From Gracilibacillus orientalis (GTDB lineage: Bacteria; Bacillota; Bacilli; Bacillales; Amphibacillaceae), in NCBI RefSeq assembly GCF_900114645.1, contig NZ_FOTR01000002.1, positions 481,410 to 545,409 of the forward strand: a DNA stretch of 64,000 bases. Direction: 5' to 3'. The position numbers and the translations under genes were made by a program. A model generated the notes under the pieces. It saw nothing but the letters and a program-made list of their open reading frames with translations. It ran no database searches and had not been told where the DNA came from. Shown one piece after another: positions 1-8,892 of this stretch; the stretch's first letter is position 1; every line of letters starts with the position of its first letter.

Positions 1-1555
1 GTTTGTTCAACGATAATGCTTTTTCTATTATTGATTTTAGTTCTTCTGTCTTGTCAACCTTCAGTGCCTCAAAGCCATAGGACATTGCTAACTGTTCAAA
101 ATCTGGATTGCCAAATTTAATATGTGATGAACGGTCAAAAGCTTTCAATTGATGCCATTCAATTAAACCGTAACCTTCATCACGCCATAAAAGAATCACA
201 ATCGGTAAGTTTAAGCGTTTGGCAGTCTCTAACTCTGCACTCGTCATTTGAAATGATCCATCACCACATACAGCAACTACCTGACGTTCTGGGTGAACTA
301 ATTTTGCAGCGATGGCACTAGGAACTGCAACACCCATTGATGCTAAACCATTAGAAATTAAGCACGTATTCGGTTGATAACAATGATACATTCTGGCCAT
401 CCACATTTTATGGGCACCTACATCAGAGATAACAATGCTGTCTTCCTCTAATACAGAGCGTAAATCAGATATAATCTTTTGTGGTTTCACAGGAAATTCC
501 ATGTCGTCTTTAAACGATGCTAGTTCACTAAATGCTTTGTTGCGAACTTGTGACACCCAAGTTATATCTCTTTCTTTTGCTGTAAGTGCCTTTTTCACAT
601 TTTTTATATTCTCTTTTATATTACCCACAACATTTAACTGAACAGGATAACACGCATCGATTTCTGCTTCTTGTGTATCAATATGCAGGATAGGGGTTTT
701 GCCCTTAGGATTCCAGCTTTTTGGTGAATACTCAGCCATATCAAAACCAATAGCAATAATTAAGTCAGACTCACCAAATCCACACGCAATATAATCATTA
801 CCGCCGATCCCTGCAGTTAGTAAACTATGTTCATCAGTCCAAGCTACTGCACCCTTGCCCATAAAGGTATGAACAACTGGAAGATTTGCTATCTTTACTA
901 AAGATCTTAACTCTTCAGAGGCTTCTCCTCGTGTTACCCCATTCCCAACTAAAATTAGTGGGTACTTCGCTTGATCTATCATCTTGGCCGCCTCGTTAAT
1001 CACTGGTTCATCCGCTTCTGAAAGATGGTGAGGAACAATGTTTAGAGGTGAACTGTCAACCTCCATTCCCGCAACATCCTCTGGAAGTTCAATATGAGTT
1101 GCTCCGGTCTTTTCTTGCGTAGCGACTTGCAAGGCTTTCCGTACAACTTCAGGAACGATATCGGGTGTTTTTATCTGGGTATTCCATTTAGTTACTTCAT
1201 CATAAACAGATACCATATCGTAATGTTGATGAGAAATCTTATGCTGACGACCTAGACCAGCTTGTGCTGTGATCGCCACGATCGGACAGAGATCCATGTT
1301 AGCATTGGCAACACCGGTCAATAAATTGGTTGCACCTGGTCCAAGTGTTGCCAAACATACGCCTGGTTTCCCTGTCAATTTTCCGTATGTTCCCGCCATA
1401 AATGCTGCACTCGTTTCGTGACGTGTTACAATAAATTGAATCGTGGAGTCATGAAGGGCGTCCATTACATCAATATTTTCTTCACCTGGTACCCCAAAAA
1501 TATATTCGACTCCTTCATGTTCTAAACATTTTATCAATAGTTCTGCTACTTTCAT
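1..1555 (-). CDS. ThDP-dependent acetolactate synthase-like large subunit (C-terminus outside window)
   Basis: The frame runs open from an ATG at 1555 to the left edge, giving about 518 residues, so the C-terminal end is missing. The N-terminal region carries the ThDP-enzyme motif FGVPGEENIDVMDAL and the catalytic Glu context TRHETSAAFMAG; the C-terminal ThDP/Mg site is GDGSFQMTSAELETA followed by WRDEGYG. These make it a member of the acetolactate synthase/pyruvate oxidase family, which condenses 2-oxoacids through ThDP. It differs from B. subtilis AlsS in the first motif (GVPGEEN rather than GIPGAKI), so I do not assign alsS. It starts 28 bases after the glutamate synthase-like gene and is probably co-transcribed with it. 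A 65-aa opposite-strand frame at 124-321 is only its shadow. Confidence 0.88.
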   Translation of the reverse strand, partial: MKVAELLIKCLEHEGVEYIFGVPGEENIDVMDALHDSTIQFIVTRHETSAAFMAGTYGKLTGKPGVCLATLGPGATNLLTGVANANMDLCPIVAITAQAGLGRQHKISHQHYDMVSVYDEVTKWNTQIKTPDIVPEVVRKALQVATQEKTGATHIELPEDVAGMEVDSSPLNIVPHHLSEADEPVINEAAKMIDQAKYPLILVGNGVTRGEASEELRSLVKIANLPVVHTFMGKGAVAWTDEHSLLTAGIGGNDYIACGFGESDLIIAIGFDMAEYSPKSWNPKGKTPILHIDTQEAEIDACYPVQLNVVGNIKENIKNVKKALTAKERDITWVSQVRNKAFSELASFKDDMEFPVKPQKIISDLRSVLEEDSIVISDVGAHKMWMARMYHCYQPNTCLISNGLASMGVAVPSAIAAKLVHPERQVVAVCGDGSFQMTSAELETAKRLNLPIVILLWRDEGYGLIEWHQLKAFDRSSHIKFGNPDFEQLAMSYGFEALKVDKTEELKSIIEKALSLNK

Positions 1556-1583
1556 TTATTGCACCTTCTTCCTTTAATATATA

Positions 1584-3215
1584 TTAAGAAATATCATCTA
1601 TACTTTTCGGCTGTACCATTGCTTGATAAATTTCCTCTAATGACCATGTCCTACCCTTATCATCTCGATAAATGATGTGTTCTCTTGTGAATTTGGTCGG
1701 TGAATCTAATCCCGCCGCAGCAGCTAGCCGGAATAATCCTTTTCGCATATTAATTAAATAATTTGCTGTACGCCATTTTTTTTCTTCAATGACGAGACCT
1801 TTCTGTAGATTAGGATCTGTCGTTGCAACTCCGACCGGACATGAATTGGATTGACACTGCAGTGCTTGGATACAACCCACTGTTATCATAAAACCTCTAG
1901 CGATATTCACAAGATCTGCGCCCATAGCTAGTGCAATTGCAATCCGATCAGGTGAAAATAACTTCCCTGATGCGATAATTTTCAAGTTGTCTCGCACACC
2001 GTATTTACGAAGAGCATTATCAACTAATGGTAACGCCGACCGAATCGGTAATCCCACACTGTCTGCTAATTCTTGGTAGGATGCTCCTGTTCCCCCTTCA
2101 CCACCATCTACTGTGATGAAGTCTGGCCCCATACCGGTTTCCTTAATCGCTTTAGCAAGTTCATCTGCCTCATGATTACTTCCAATAACAACCTTCATGC
2201 CTATAGGCTTCCCAGTATGTTCACGAACCTTTTCTAAAAATTCAAATAAAGAAGGCAAGTCACTGAATTCACGAAAACGATTGGGACTGTCAATCGACTT
2301 AAATGGTTCTACCATTCTTATTCTGGCAATTTCTTCGGTAACTTTCTCCGCGTCAATATGTCCACCTCGTGTTTTTGCACCTTGCGCTAATTTGATCTCG
2401 AACGCTTTCACTTCTGAAATATTGCTTTGTTCTAGTAATGCATCCCAACTAAAGTTTCCTTCCATATCTCTTACCCCAAATAAGCCGGGGCCGATTTGCA
2501 TGATAATATCTACACCACCCTTTAGATGGTAATCAGATATCCCACCCTCACCGGTATTCATCCACGTTCCTTTAGCAATTCCTAAGCCTTCTGAGAGGGC
2601 TGTAATAGCTTTCTCACCTAAGGATCCGTAACTCATCGCAGACATACCAATCTGCCCTTTAACCTTGAACGGATGCCTCGCTTGTTCTCCGATCATAATT
2701 GCCTCATCATCTTCCAATAAATAAACAGGGGATTCATCCTTATCTAATCGCTCTACTCTTTGAGCAAATAAAGGTTCATTAATCAACAGGTAGCGTTCCG
2801 TAGTAGCTTTCGTTTGACGATCCATTTTTAACTCCTCTGTTAACTTAGGGAACAGAGAATTACGAATGTAATATCCAGGCTCATCAAAATTACGTTGTGA
2901 TCCATATCCAACAACATCACGTTTGTATTTAGCATTTTTAACTATATGTTGATAGTCATTTCGTGAAAAAGGCTTACCCTCACTGTTGTTATCAAATAAA
3001 TATTGACGTAACTCTGGTCCAATGCTTTCTAAGAAATATCGAACTCTCCCAATTAACGGATAATTACGAAGAATAGGGTGTTGTTTTTGCTTTTTATCCA
3101 CACCTAATAAATAGAGGCCAACAACTAAGAGTATAAGAATTACAATTGTACACACCACAAAACCAACGATTGTGAAGATATTTGCAATATTCACATACCA
3201 TTCCTCCCATAACAT
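1584..3215 (-). CDS. FMN-binding glutamate synthase family protein (YerD/GltB-central-domain type)
   Basis: This 543-residue protein starts with one membrane segment (about residues 10-37) and then has the FMN-binding TIM barrel of the glutamate synthase large subunit without the amidotransferase domain. Visible landmarks are AMSYGSLGEKAI, GEGGISDYHLKGGVD, the FMN-site string TVDGGEGGTGAS and the 3Fe-4S cysteine cluster GCIQALQCQSNSCPVGVATT. Length and layout match B. subtilis YerD. The physiological reaction of these stand-alone proteins is not established; electron transfer to 2-oxoglutarate/glutamine is only suggested by homology. It is the first gene of a pair with the acetolactate synthase-like gene. 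Confidence 0.88.
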   Translation of the reverse strand: MLWEEWYVNIANIFTIVGFVVCTIVILILLVVGLYLLGVDKKQKQHPILRNYPLIGRVRYFLESIGPELRQYLFDNNSEGKPFSRNDYQHIVKNAKYKRDVVGYGSQRNFDEPGYYIRNSLFPKLTEELKMDRQTKATTERYLLINEPLFAQRVERLDKDESPVYLLEDDEAIMIGEQARHPFKVKGQIGMSAMSYGSLGEKAITALSEGLGIAKGTWMNTGEGGISDYHLKGGVDIIMQIGPGLFGVRDMEGNFSWDALLEQSNISEVKAFEIKLAQGAKTRGGHIDAEKVTEEIARIRMVEPFKSIDSPNRFREFSDLPSLFEFLEKVREHTGKPIGMKVVIGSNHEADELAKAIKETGMGPDFITVDGGEGGTGASYQELADSVGLPIRSALPLVDNALRKYGVRDNLKIIASGKLFSPDRIAIALAMGADLVNIARGFMITVGCIQALQCQSNSCPVGVATTDPNLQKGLVIEEKKWRTANYLINMRKGLFRLAAAAGLDSPTKFTREHIIYRDDKGRTWSLEEIYQAMVQPKSIDDIS

Positions 3216-3361
3216 TGCTAACGTTAGTTTGACCTTTTGTATGATTATTATGAATAGTCGAAACTTAGGTAGAGGATTTTGCTTGCTTATAACGAGTAAT
3301 TTATCGGTTGGAGGGGAATTTCGATGAATAATATTTTGGAAGATTGATATCTAATAATCAT

Positions 3362-3402
3362 AAAACCCATATTTACAAGCTTAAGCTTGCAAATATGGGT
3401 TT
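3362..3402 (-). terminator. Intrinsic terminator of the BCCT gene
   Basis: A long inverted repeat (arms AAACCCATATTT.CAAGCTT) folds into a near-perfect stem and on the minus strand is followed by GGGTTTTATGATTATT. It lies between the BCCT stop and the glutamate synthase-like gene. Confidence 0.65.
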
Positions 3403-3443
3403 ACAGTTTAAAGTAAGGTAATATTTACGTCCTCACCATTTTG

Positions 3444-4982
3444 TTATTTTTTATTAATGATATTTTGTTCTTTTGCCATTTTCTTCGCTATTTTTGGTGC
3501 ATCCCAAAGCGATGGGAGAAGGAGTAACGATACTGGCGCTGCTGTTACGACTATAAAGTTTTGCAGCATACCGACCGTTTCCTCGCCAATTGCTAGCAAT
3601 GATACAGCAACAATTCCAAACAGCAGTGCCCAAAAGACACGAGTTAAACGATTAGGTTCATCCGTACCACTTAAAGTGACCGCGACAGTATACGACATCG
3701 AGTCAGCCGTTGTCGAGACAAAAACAACCGATACTATAATAAATCCAATCGCCAGTACGATTCCAAATGGGATTTGGTTCATGATTGCCATCACAGTTGC
3801 TGGCATACCACTTTCATTCAGTGCGGTTGAAACAGAACCTGGGTTTTCCATTTCATAAAAAATACCCGAACCTCCAACAACAGTGAACCAAAAGTTACTG
3901 ACAATCGGAGCAATAATCGAAACGGCAATAATCAATTCTCTTATTGTTCTTCCTCGAGATATTTTGCTAATAAACATAGCCATCATTGGACCATAGCCAA
4001 TAAACCAACCCCAGAAGAAAATGGTCCACGGCCCTAACCAATCCTGGTCTGCCCGATATAAACTCATACTCAAAAAATTTTCTAGATAAAAGGCTTCTGA
4101 ACCGATAAATAAGTCGATGATATACAAAGTCGGTCCAAGAATTAACATGGTTACCATTAATATAACGACCATACTAACATTTACTCGACTGAGCCATTGG
4201 ATACCACGTTCAACACCAGTTGCCGCCGAAATCGAAGCAATGACAACTAAAAAGATAATAATCAAAGCCTGTGTGATAAAAGTATTTGAAATGCCAAATA
4301 CTGCTTCCAATCCATAACCAACTTGAAGGCCTAAAAAGCCAATTGGTCCAATTGTTCCCGCTGCTGTCGCTAGAATGGAAACAATATCAGCCAATGAGCC
4401 AATAAAACTATTTTTAAATATTTTCTTTCCAAACATGGGATATAAAAAGGTTCGTGGCTTAAGTGGATGCCCTTTATGATAATGGGCATACATAAGCACA
4501 ATCGTTGTTAAGGTACCCAAACTTGCCCAAGCTGAGAAGCCCCAGTGCAGATAACTTTGTGCCATTGCCGGAAACGCTGCAGTCATCGTACCTTCTTCGA
4601 TACCTGTAAATAACGGAGGTGTTGTCAGAAAATGATACATGGGGCCTGCCGCAGCCCAAAAAACGCCCCCACTAGCTAAAAGTGTACACAAAATCATGGA
4701 AATCCAACGAAAATTGCCATTTTCCGGGCGCTCCATTTTGCCCAGTCGTACTTTTCCGTATTTGCTAAAAGCTAATATTAATCCAATGACAAACATTACT
4801 AGCAATAAAACTTGCCAATACGCTCCAAAATACTTTGCTGTAAAAGAGAATGAATCACTGATCCACTGCCCTACTAATTTTTCTTTGAAAATAGCGGCGA
4901 TGACGAATAGAACAAGAAGTCCTCCACTTACAATAAACGTCATCCAATCCATCTTTTTCTTGTTGCCTGTATGGTCATCCAT
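3444..4982 (-). CDS. BCCT family betaine/carnitine/choline-type transporter
   Basis: The 512-residue protein has about twelve hydrophobic segments with the BCCT landmarks: a conserved segment in the middle (FWGWFIGYGPMMAMF followed by ISKISRGRTIRE) and a long hydrophobic core with few charges. The family moves quaternary amines with sodium or protons and is common in osmotolerant Bacillaceae (OpuD in B. subtilis). In BetP/OpuD the core motif has tryptophans (WWxSWxP); here it reads GWFIGYGP, so the aromatic box is changed and the substrate may not be glycine betaine. Upstream is a palindrome-rich stretch and a T-box relic. A homocysteine methyltransferase lies 4 kb away, which would fit methylated-amine use. 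Confidence 0.9.
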   Translation of the reverse strand: MDDHTGNKKKMDWMTFIVSGGLLVLFVIAAIFKEKLVGQWISDSFSFTAKYFGAYWQVLLLVMFVIGLILAFSKYGKVRLGKMERPENGNFRWISMILCTLLASGGVFWAAAGPMYHFLTTPPLFTGIEEGTMTAAFPAMAQSYLHWGFSAWASLGTLTTIVLMYAHYHKGHPLKPRTFLYPMFGKKIFKNSFIGSLADIVSILATAAGTIGPIGFLGLQVGYGLEAVFGISNTFITQALIIIFLVVIASISAATGVERGIQWLSRVNVSMVVILMVTMLILGPTLYIIDLFIGSEAFYLENFLSMSLYRADQDWLGPWTIFFWGWFIGYGPMMAMFISKISRGRTIRELIIAVSIIAPIVSNFWFTVVGGSGIFYEMENPGSVSTALNESGMPATVMAIMNQIPFGIVLAIGFIIVSVVFVSTTADSMSYTVAVTLSGTDEPNRLTRVFWALLFGIVAVSLLAIGEETVGMLQNFIVVTAAPVSLLLLPSLWDAPKIAKKMAKEQNIINKK

Positions 4983-5150
4983 TGTTTTCCTCCCACATAA
5001 CTTTCTATGTCATTTATTATTCATGTCCTTTATCCATAAACTTATTAATTCAAAATAGTTGAACTTCACAATTTATTACAGATAAAGTGAGACTATGATC
5101 AGGGAGGGTTTGACTCCCACGGATCATTAGCGAAACTATCAAGGTGTTAG

Positions 5151-5213
5151 CGTCTGTTGTCCCCCACTTAGCCTCCTTGTGTTACTTGAAGCTAAGTGGG
5201 GGTCTTACAGACG
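5151..5213. repeat. Extended intergenic palindrome upstream of the BCCT gene
   Basis: Inner arms CCCCCACTTAGC (5161-5172) and GCTAAGTGGGGG (5191-5202) pair perfectly, and outer arms CGTCTGT and ACAGACG extend the stem. There is no U-run on either side, so it is not a standard terminator. A second, smaller stem-forming motif (GGGAG...CTCCC) lies just upstream near 5100-5120. The arrangement resembles REP/BCR-type palindromic repeats of Bacillaceae; it could also act in the 5' leader of the BCCT transcript. Nothing coding is visible in 4983-5477. Confidence 0.6.
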
Positions 5214-5365
5214 GTTAGCACTGTGATAAATTTTGCGTATTTGCGCGCAGACAACCAATTATATGTTAGCGAGGATATTTAGTCAAAACATTCTTGTGTT
5301 CCTATCCAAATTGGTAGTGATGCAATACCTGTCACTTATGATAGAAAACAAACTTTATTTGGCCA

Positions 5366-5424
5366 TAAAAAAAACCCGAAAGTTAGGTTTTCTACTCTAA
5401 CTTTCAGGGGGCGGTACCACACCT
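5366..5424 (-). promoter_or_regulatory. T-box core with terminator, probably an orphan relic
   Basis: Read on the minus strand, GGTGTGGTACCGCC contains the T-box consensus UGGNACCGC, and it is followed directly by a terminator stem (CCTGAAAGTTAG / CTAACTTTCGGG) and eight T residues. This is the antiterminator/terminator arrangement of T-box leaders, which sense uncharged tRNA. Only 53 bases separate it from the stop codon of the flavin reductase gene, too little for a specifier Stem I, and no aminoacyl-tRNA synthetase or amino acid gene follows. It may now serve only as the terminator of the flavin reductase gene, or as a leader remnant ahead of the BCCT gene. Confidence 0.65.
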
Positions 5425-5477
5425 GTCTTTTCTCTGTAACATTCTTTATCGTATTCACTGCATTTTCATCCCTCTAT

Positions 5478-6038
5478 TTAGAATGGATGGTCTTTTTCAA
5501 GTGCTTGGCCATTCAGAACACGATAGGTGGACTCACCAATATGAAGGGGAATGTCAAGTTTAGCTAAGTTGGGAAAACCTTTGTCTAAGAACATATCTTG
5601 ATCCTGATAACGCTGTAACACTTCTCCGACTATCCATTCCTGATCTCCTACCGTAGTGATACTTTTCACTTCACATTCATAAGCAAAGTAAGCACTATTC
5701 AATATAGGTATATCTGCTTTTAGTCCATTCTCATAGTGAATATTATACTCTTGGAACTTATCAACATTCGATCCGCTGAAAGTACCAACTGCTTGAATAA
5801 GTTCAGAACATTTTGCCGGTAAAAAATGCACACCAAACACACCACTACTCTCAATCAAATGGTATGTGTATGCATTTTTTTGTACGGAAATACCATACAT
5901 GCCAGGATTAGATCCTAGATAAGTATGCCATCCAGAGGCCATGATATTCTGTTTTCCCTTATAGCGAGCTGTTATGACGGCAACCATTCCCGGATAGGAA
6001 TACCAGGTCGCTTCTTTTATAGGTGTTATCATACTCAA
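5478..6038 (-). CDS. Flavin reductase-like FMN-binding split-barrel protein
   Basis: The 186-residue protein matches the flavin reductase/FMN-binding split barrel family: an N-terminal strand ending in VAVITARYKG, then NIMASGWHTYLGSNPGMYG (flavin phosphate-contact loop) and a C-terminal half with the YFAYECEV-type barrel strands. Such proteins reduce FMN or use bound FMN with NAD(P)H. The start is a TTG six bases after GGAG; an ATG two codons later is possible. It follows the MerR regulator on the same strand. Its substrate cannot be read from sequence. Confidence 0.82.
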   Translation of the reverse strand: MSMITPIKEATWYSYPGMVAVITARYKGKQNIMASGWHTYLGSNPGMYGISVQKNAYTYHLIESSGVFGVHFLPAKCSELIQAVGTFSGSNVDKFQEYNIHYENGLKADIPILNSAYFAYECEVKSITTVGDQEWIVGEVLQRYQDQDMFLDKGFPNLAKLDIPLHIGESTYRVLNGQALEKDHPF

Positions 6039-6156
6039 AAATCTCTCCTTTTTATTATTGATTTTACACTAAGCTTTTTTATTCTTTCTAATAACGAATT
6101 GTAGACCCTATAGTAGCTATAGGGTCAAGCGCTCGTTTATTTTTTTACCAAACGAA

Positions 6157-7005
6157 TTAAGTAGCAAGTTTTTTTACTCTTAATTCTGTTACAAAGCAAT
6201 CTTCTTTAGATGCACTATAATTCAAGGGTATAGAAACTTCATACACTTTTCCTTCTGTCCGGATATTGTTTACCTTAATGTAATCATATAATTTTTGGTA
6301 ATAACTGAGGTAGTGTTGAAGAGACCAATCAAAAGCAATACAGATATATTCCCCAGAAGCGATCACACCCCATTCAATTTCCCTATCTTCCCCGCTTAAT
6401 TCGACAGTTGAATGTGGCAGCGTTGAATACACGTACTCGTAATATATCTGATTAGTAGTTTGGTAGGCTTTCAAGTCATAGATATAACCACACTGGTTAT
6501 CAATCATGGAACTGTTACCTTCTAAAATCTCCGCTAACTTACGAGTGAGTATATTTGGTTCAGTATTTGGGTTCCCGTCGGTAATAGCCATTTTCAATAC
6601 TTTTTGCTCTTCAATATCCCGTGAGTAAATAACGTTATCTTCACTTCTTTTACTAATTTCAAATTGCTCAGCTAATTGACGTTTTCTTTTGTAGAGTAAC
6701 TGCTCAGCTTGGAGAAGTCTCTCCTTTTCTTTTTCAATAGCTTTTTCTTGATTGTGTAAAAAAAGTAGCATGTTTTCCGGAGAATATTCGATAATCCTTT
6801 TGATATCTTCTAGGGGCGTTTGTAAGTATTTAAGTGATTTTATAATATCCAGATAAAAAAATTGCCTGCTATCATAAAACCGATATCCGTTATTCCTATC
6901 GACATGAGCTGGCTGGAATAGACCTAATCTATCGTAATAGCGAAGAGTCTGCACGGATATGTTATTTAATTTAGCTGTTTCACCGATCGTATAATAGTCT
7001 TGCAT
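6157..7005 (-). CDS. MerR family transcriptional regulator with effector-binding domain
   Basis: Residues 1-75 form a classic MerR winged helix (YYTIGETAKLNNISVQTLRY, then YDRLGLFQPAHVD), followed by a dimerisation coiled coil (about 80-125, rich in Lys and Glu) and a roughly 150-residue C-terminal domain of the GyrI/BmrR-type effector-binding fold. Family members twist the spacer of long promoters and activate when a hydrophobic drug-like ligand binds. The start has AGGAGG seven bases upstream. It lies between the flavin reductase gene and the C45 hydrolase gene, all on the same strand; the flavin reductase is a plausible target. Confidence 0.87.
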   Translation of the reverse strand: MQDYYTIGETAKLNNISVQTLRYYDRLGLFQPAHVDRNNGYRFYDSRQFFYLDIIKSLKYLQTPLEDIKRIIEYSPENMLLFLHNQEKAIEKEKERLLQAEQLLYKRKRQLAEQFEISKRSEDNVIYSRDIEEQKVLKMAITDGNPNTEPNILTRKLAEILEGNSSMIDNQCGYIYDLKAYQTTNQIYYEYVYSTLPHSTVELSGEDREIEWGVIASGEYICIAFDWSLQHYLSYYQKLYDYIKVNNIRTEGKVYEVSIPLNYSASKEDCFVTELRVKKLAT

Positions 7006-7090
7006 TATTTTGCCTCCTATCCCCGAATAAAAAAATCATAGCAGACATTTTCGTTGCTGTTATGATGTCTTCATATTGATCGAATAAATT

Positions 7091-8131
7091 TTATAATCCA
7101 TCCATATAAGGCATACGTGCCTCTGTATTTATCTGTCCTCTTACTCGCTTAATCCAACTATTACGTCCTTGTAGCCATTCGCCAAACTGAAAAGTAGTTG
7201 GCACACGATTAGGTCCTAATCCAATTCCGACCTCCAATGAATTCACATCATATATTGTCGTGTGCAATGTTCCCGCTGACTGTAAATATTTTTCCGAGAA
7301 AACTTCATTTTCATTATTATTCAGTACTTGATATGCTTCGGCTTTAGATAGTGACTGTTTTTGATTTCGTAAAATAGCTAATCGTCGTTGAGAGTCCGCT
7401 AGATGATAACGATTTGCTTCAGGAAGTAGATCAAAATGGTTCGTGCTTACTGTATCTTCTTTGACACGTACAGCTTGTGAAGTAGCTTCCACGACATGTC
7501 TATTACCCAATCGATCTGCCAATACATAATTAAACGCTACACGATGTGGGACTTCTTTTAACAAGGCAATCGCTTCTTCATTGTTTTGGCATTGCTCTAA
7601 AATCATTCGTGTAATAATGGTTGGGATAAAGCCATCGCCAGAACCTCGGCGATTCACAAAATTATATCCTGTCATCAATCCTTTTTCGTTCATACCATCC
7701 GCTCTGCCTACAATGCGTTGAGAAGAACCAATCGTTGCAAACCCTTGTTTAGGCTGATATAATACGAACCTTCCTTCATATGTTTTCGGATGATAATCGT
7801 AATTACGTACTAGAAAATGGTCACCGGTTAGAATAGAACACCCAGATCGAACCCATTCCTGCTGATAGCCACTGAAATGCATAATTGCTTGATCTAGGGG
7901 TAATTTCAAGGATTCTGCTAACCCTTTAAGTTCTTCTAAAAACTGTGGAAACAGCGCATTAATCCATTGAATCGCTTCAGCACGATCAACAGAAAAACGT
8001 AGCTTCTTCGCCATATTTGGATTCGTATAAATGGGATGCAATGGAGATTGTTTTAACCATTCCCCTTGCTGAAAACCGAACGATCTATAATCGCCTCTAT
8101 ATTGAATGATATCTACGTGATAATTTTTCAT
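7091..8131 (-). CDS. C45 family autoproteolytic acyltransferase/hydrolase
   Basis: This protein of about 346 residues belongs to the acyl-CoA:6-aminopenicillanate acyltransferase-like (C45) NTN hydrolases. The expected nucleophile is Cys98 in VRSGCSI, which would become the new N-terminus after self-cleavage; downstream FLVRNYDYHP and GLMTGYNFVNRRG fit the family. Natural substrates of bacterial members are mostly unknown; hydrolysis of amide bonds in acylated amino compounds is typical. I chose the ATG at 8131 because AAAGGA lies eight bases before it; an upstream TTG at 8158 lacks a ribosome site. Confidence 0.83.
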   Translation of the reverse strand: MKNYHVDIIQYRGDYRSFGFQQGEWLKQSPLHPIYTNPNMAKKLRFSVDRAEAIQWINALFPQFLEELKGLAESLKLPLDQAIMHFSGYQQEWVRSGCSILTGDHFLVRNYDYHPKTYEGRFVLYQPKQGFATIGSSQRIVGRADGMNEKGLMTGYNFVNRRGSGDGFIPTIITRMILEQCQNNEEAIALLKEVPHRVAFNYVLADRLGNRHVVEATSQAVRVKEDTVSTNHFDLLPEANRYHLADSQRRLAILRNQKQSLSKAEAYQVLNNNENEVFSEKYLQSAGTLHTTIYDVNSLEVGIGLGPNRVPTTFQFGEWLQGRNSWIKRVRGQINTEARMPYMDGL

Positions 8132-8312
8132 CTTATTTTCCTTTACTATAGTGATCAAGACATTTGATTATTTTTCTGCCCAACAGTCTTGCAAACACAA
8201 ACATAGCACGTATCATCTCAATCCCAAAGAAAATTGCCTATCAGCATGTTTATCACTTGGATACGAGGGGAAAATTATATATGAATCAATTGCAATAGAA
8301 AGGATGAGCACT

Positions 8313-8474
8313 ATGTCCAAAAAAACACAGTATCAACCTTTAGGAGGAAATAGGGATGAACCATCAGACGCTCAGGAAGTTATTTATGCAAAAGAATTTA
8401 AACAAGCAGATATTGCTGGTGGATATCGAAAGCCTAAAGTAAATGAAGCTAAAAAGGAAAATCCTAACATATAA
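8313..8474 (+). CDS. Small hydrophilic protein, 53 aa, unknown
   Basis: A short frame starts at an ATG eight bases after AAAGG and ends just before a strong terminator, which supports a real monocistronic gene. The product is charged and glycine-rich (PLGGNRDEPSDAQEV, ADIAGGYRKPK), without membrane segments or cysteines. Its size and composition recall the small soluble spore-associated proteins of Bacillaceae, but I see no family motif and do not assign it to one. Confidence 0.6.
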   Translation: MSKKTQYQPLGGNRDEPSDAQEVIYAKEFKQADIAGGYRKPKVNEAKKENPNI

Positions 8475-8489
8475 GGACCGGTCATCTTA

Positions 8490-8514
8490 AAGCAGCTTTC
8501 TTAGCTGCTTTTTT
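8490..8514 (+). terminator. Intrinsic terminator after the 53-aa gene
   Basis: Perfect 8-bp stem AAGCAGCT / AGCTGCTT with a 5-base loop, followed by TTTT CTTT. Confidence 0.75.
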
Positions 8515-8892
8515 CTTTAACTTTCCCCCATAGAAGGAGTTGTCAATGAGGGACCTCCTTTTTTCTCTACTGTTCGGTACAGAAAGATTCTTCCCTAATC
8601 CAGACGTCTCCAGCTAACGTTTCACAACTGTTTCAGCTACAGTAAAGATCATTTTGGATTTTTCCAAATTTTTATCTAATAGTTAATTCAAATTTCCCCA
8701 TCGAGTTAAGATGCGGTTTATTACTTGTTAAAACCATCCATTCACCACATTTTTCTCTTCTAAATTCTTAAACGATTAAATAAACTGAATAATTTCTCCA
8801 CAAAGGAAAAAGGTATCAGGTCCCATCAGTGGACAGTTTGTCCATCATAAACAGTACCTGATACCTTCTCCCTATTAGATTACCTTCTAAGC
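8515..8892. other. Intergenic region without genes
   Basis: No coding sequence is visible. The right end holds a palindromic repeat that also works as a terminator for the homocysteine methyltransferase gene; the rest shows a poly-T tract after GAAGGAG near 8535-8565 and nothing else I can name. Confidence 0.5.
8810..8867 (-). repeat. Palindromic repeat, family 2, copy 1; terminator for the methyltransferase gene
   Basis: Arms AAGGTATCAGGT and ACCTGATACCTT pair perfectly and are followed by TTTCC on the minus strand. The inside (GTGGACAGTT...AAACAGTACC) resembles a second copy near 11043-11083, so this is a repeated palindromic element that doubles as a terminator. Confidence 0.6.

Noticed and set aside
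1..1555. Naming the left-edge gene alsS
   Set aside because: The N-terminal ThDP motif differs from AlsS and no alsD/alsR is next to it; the C-terminus is outside the window.
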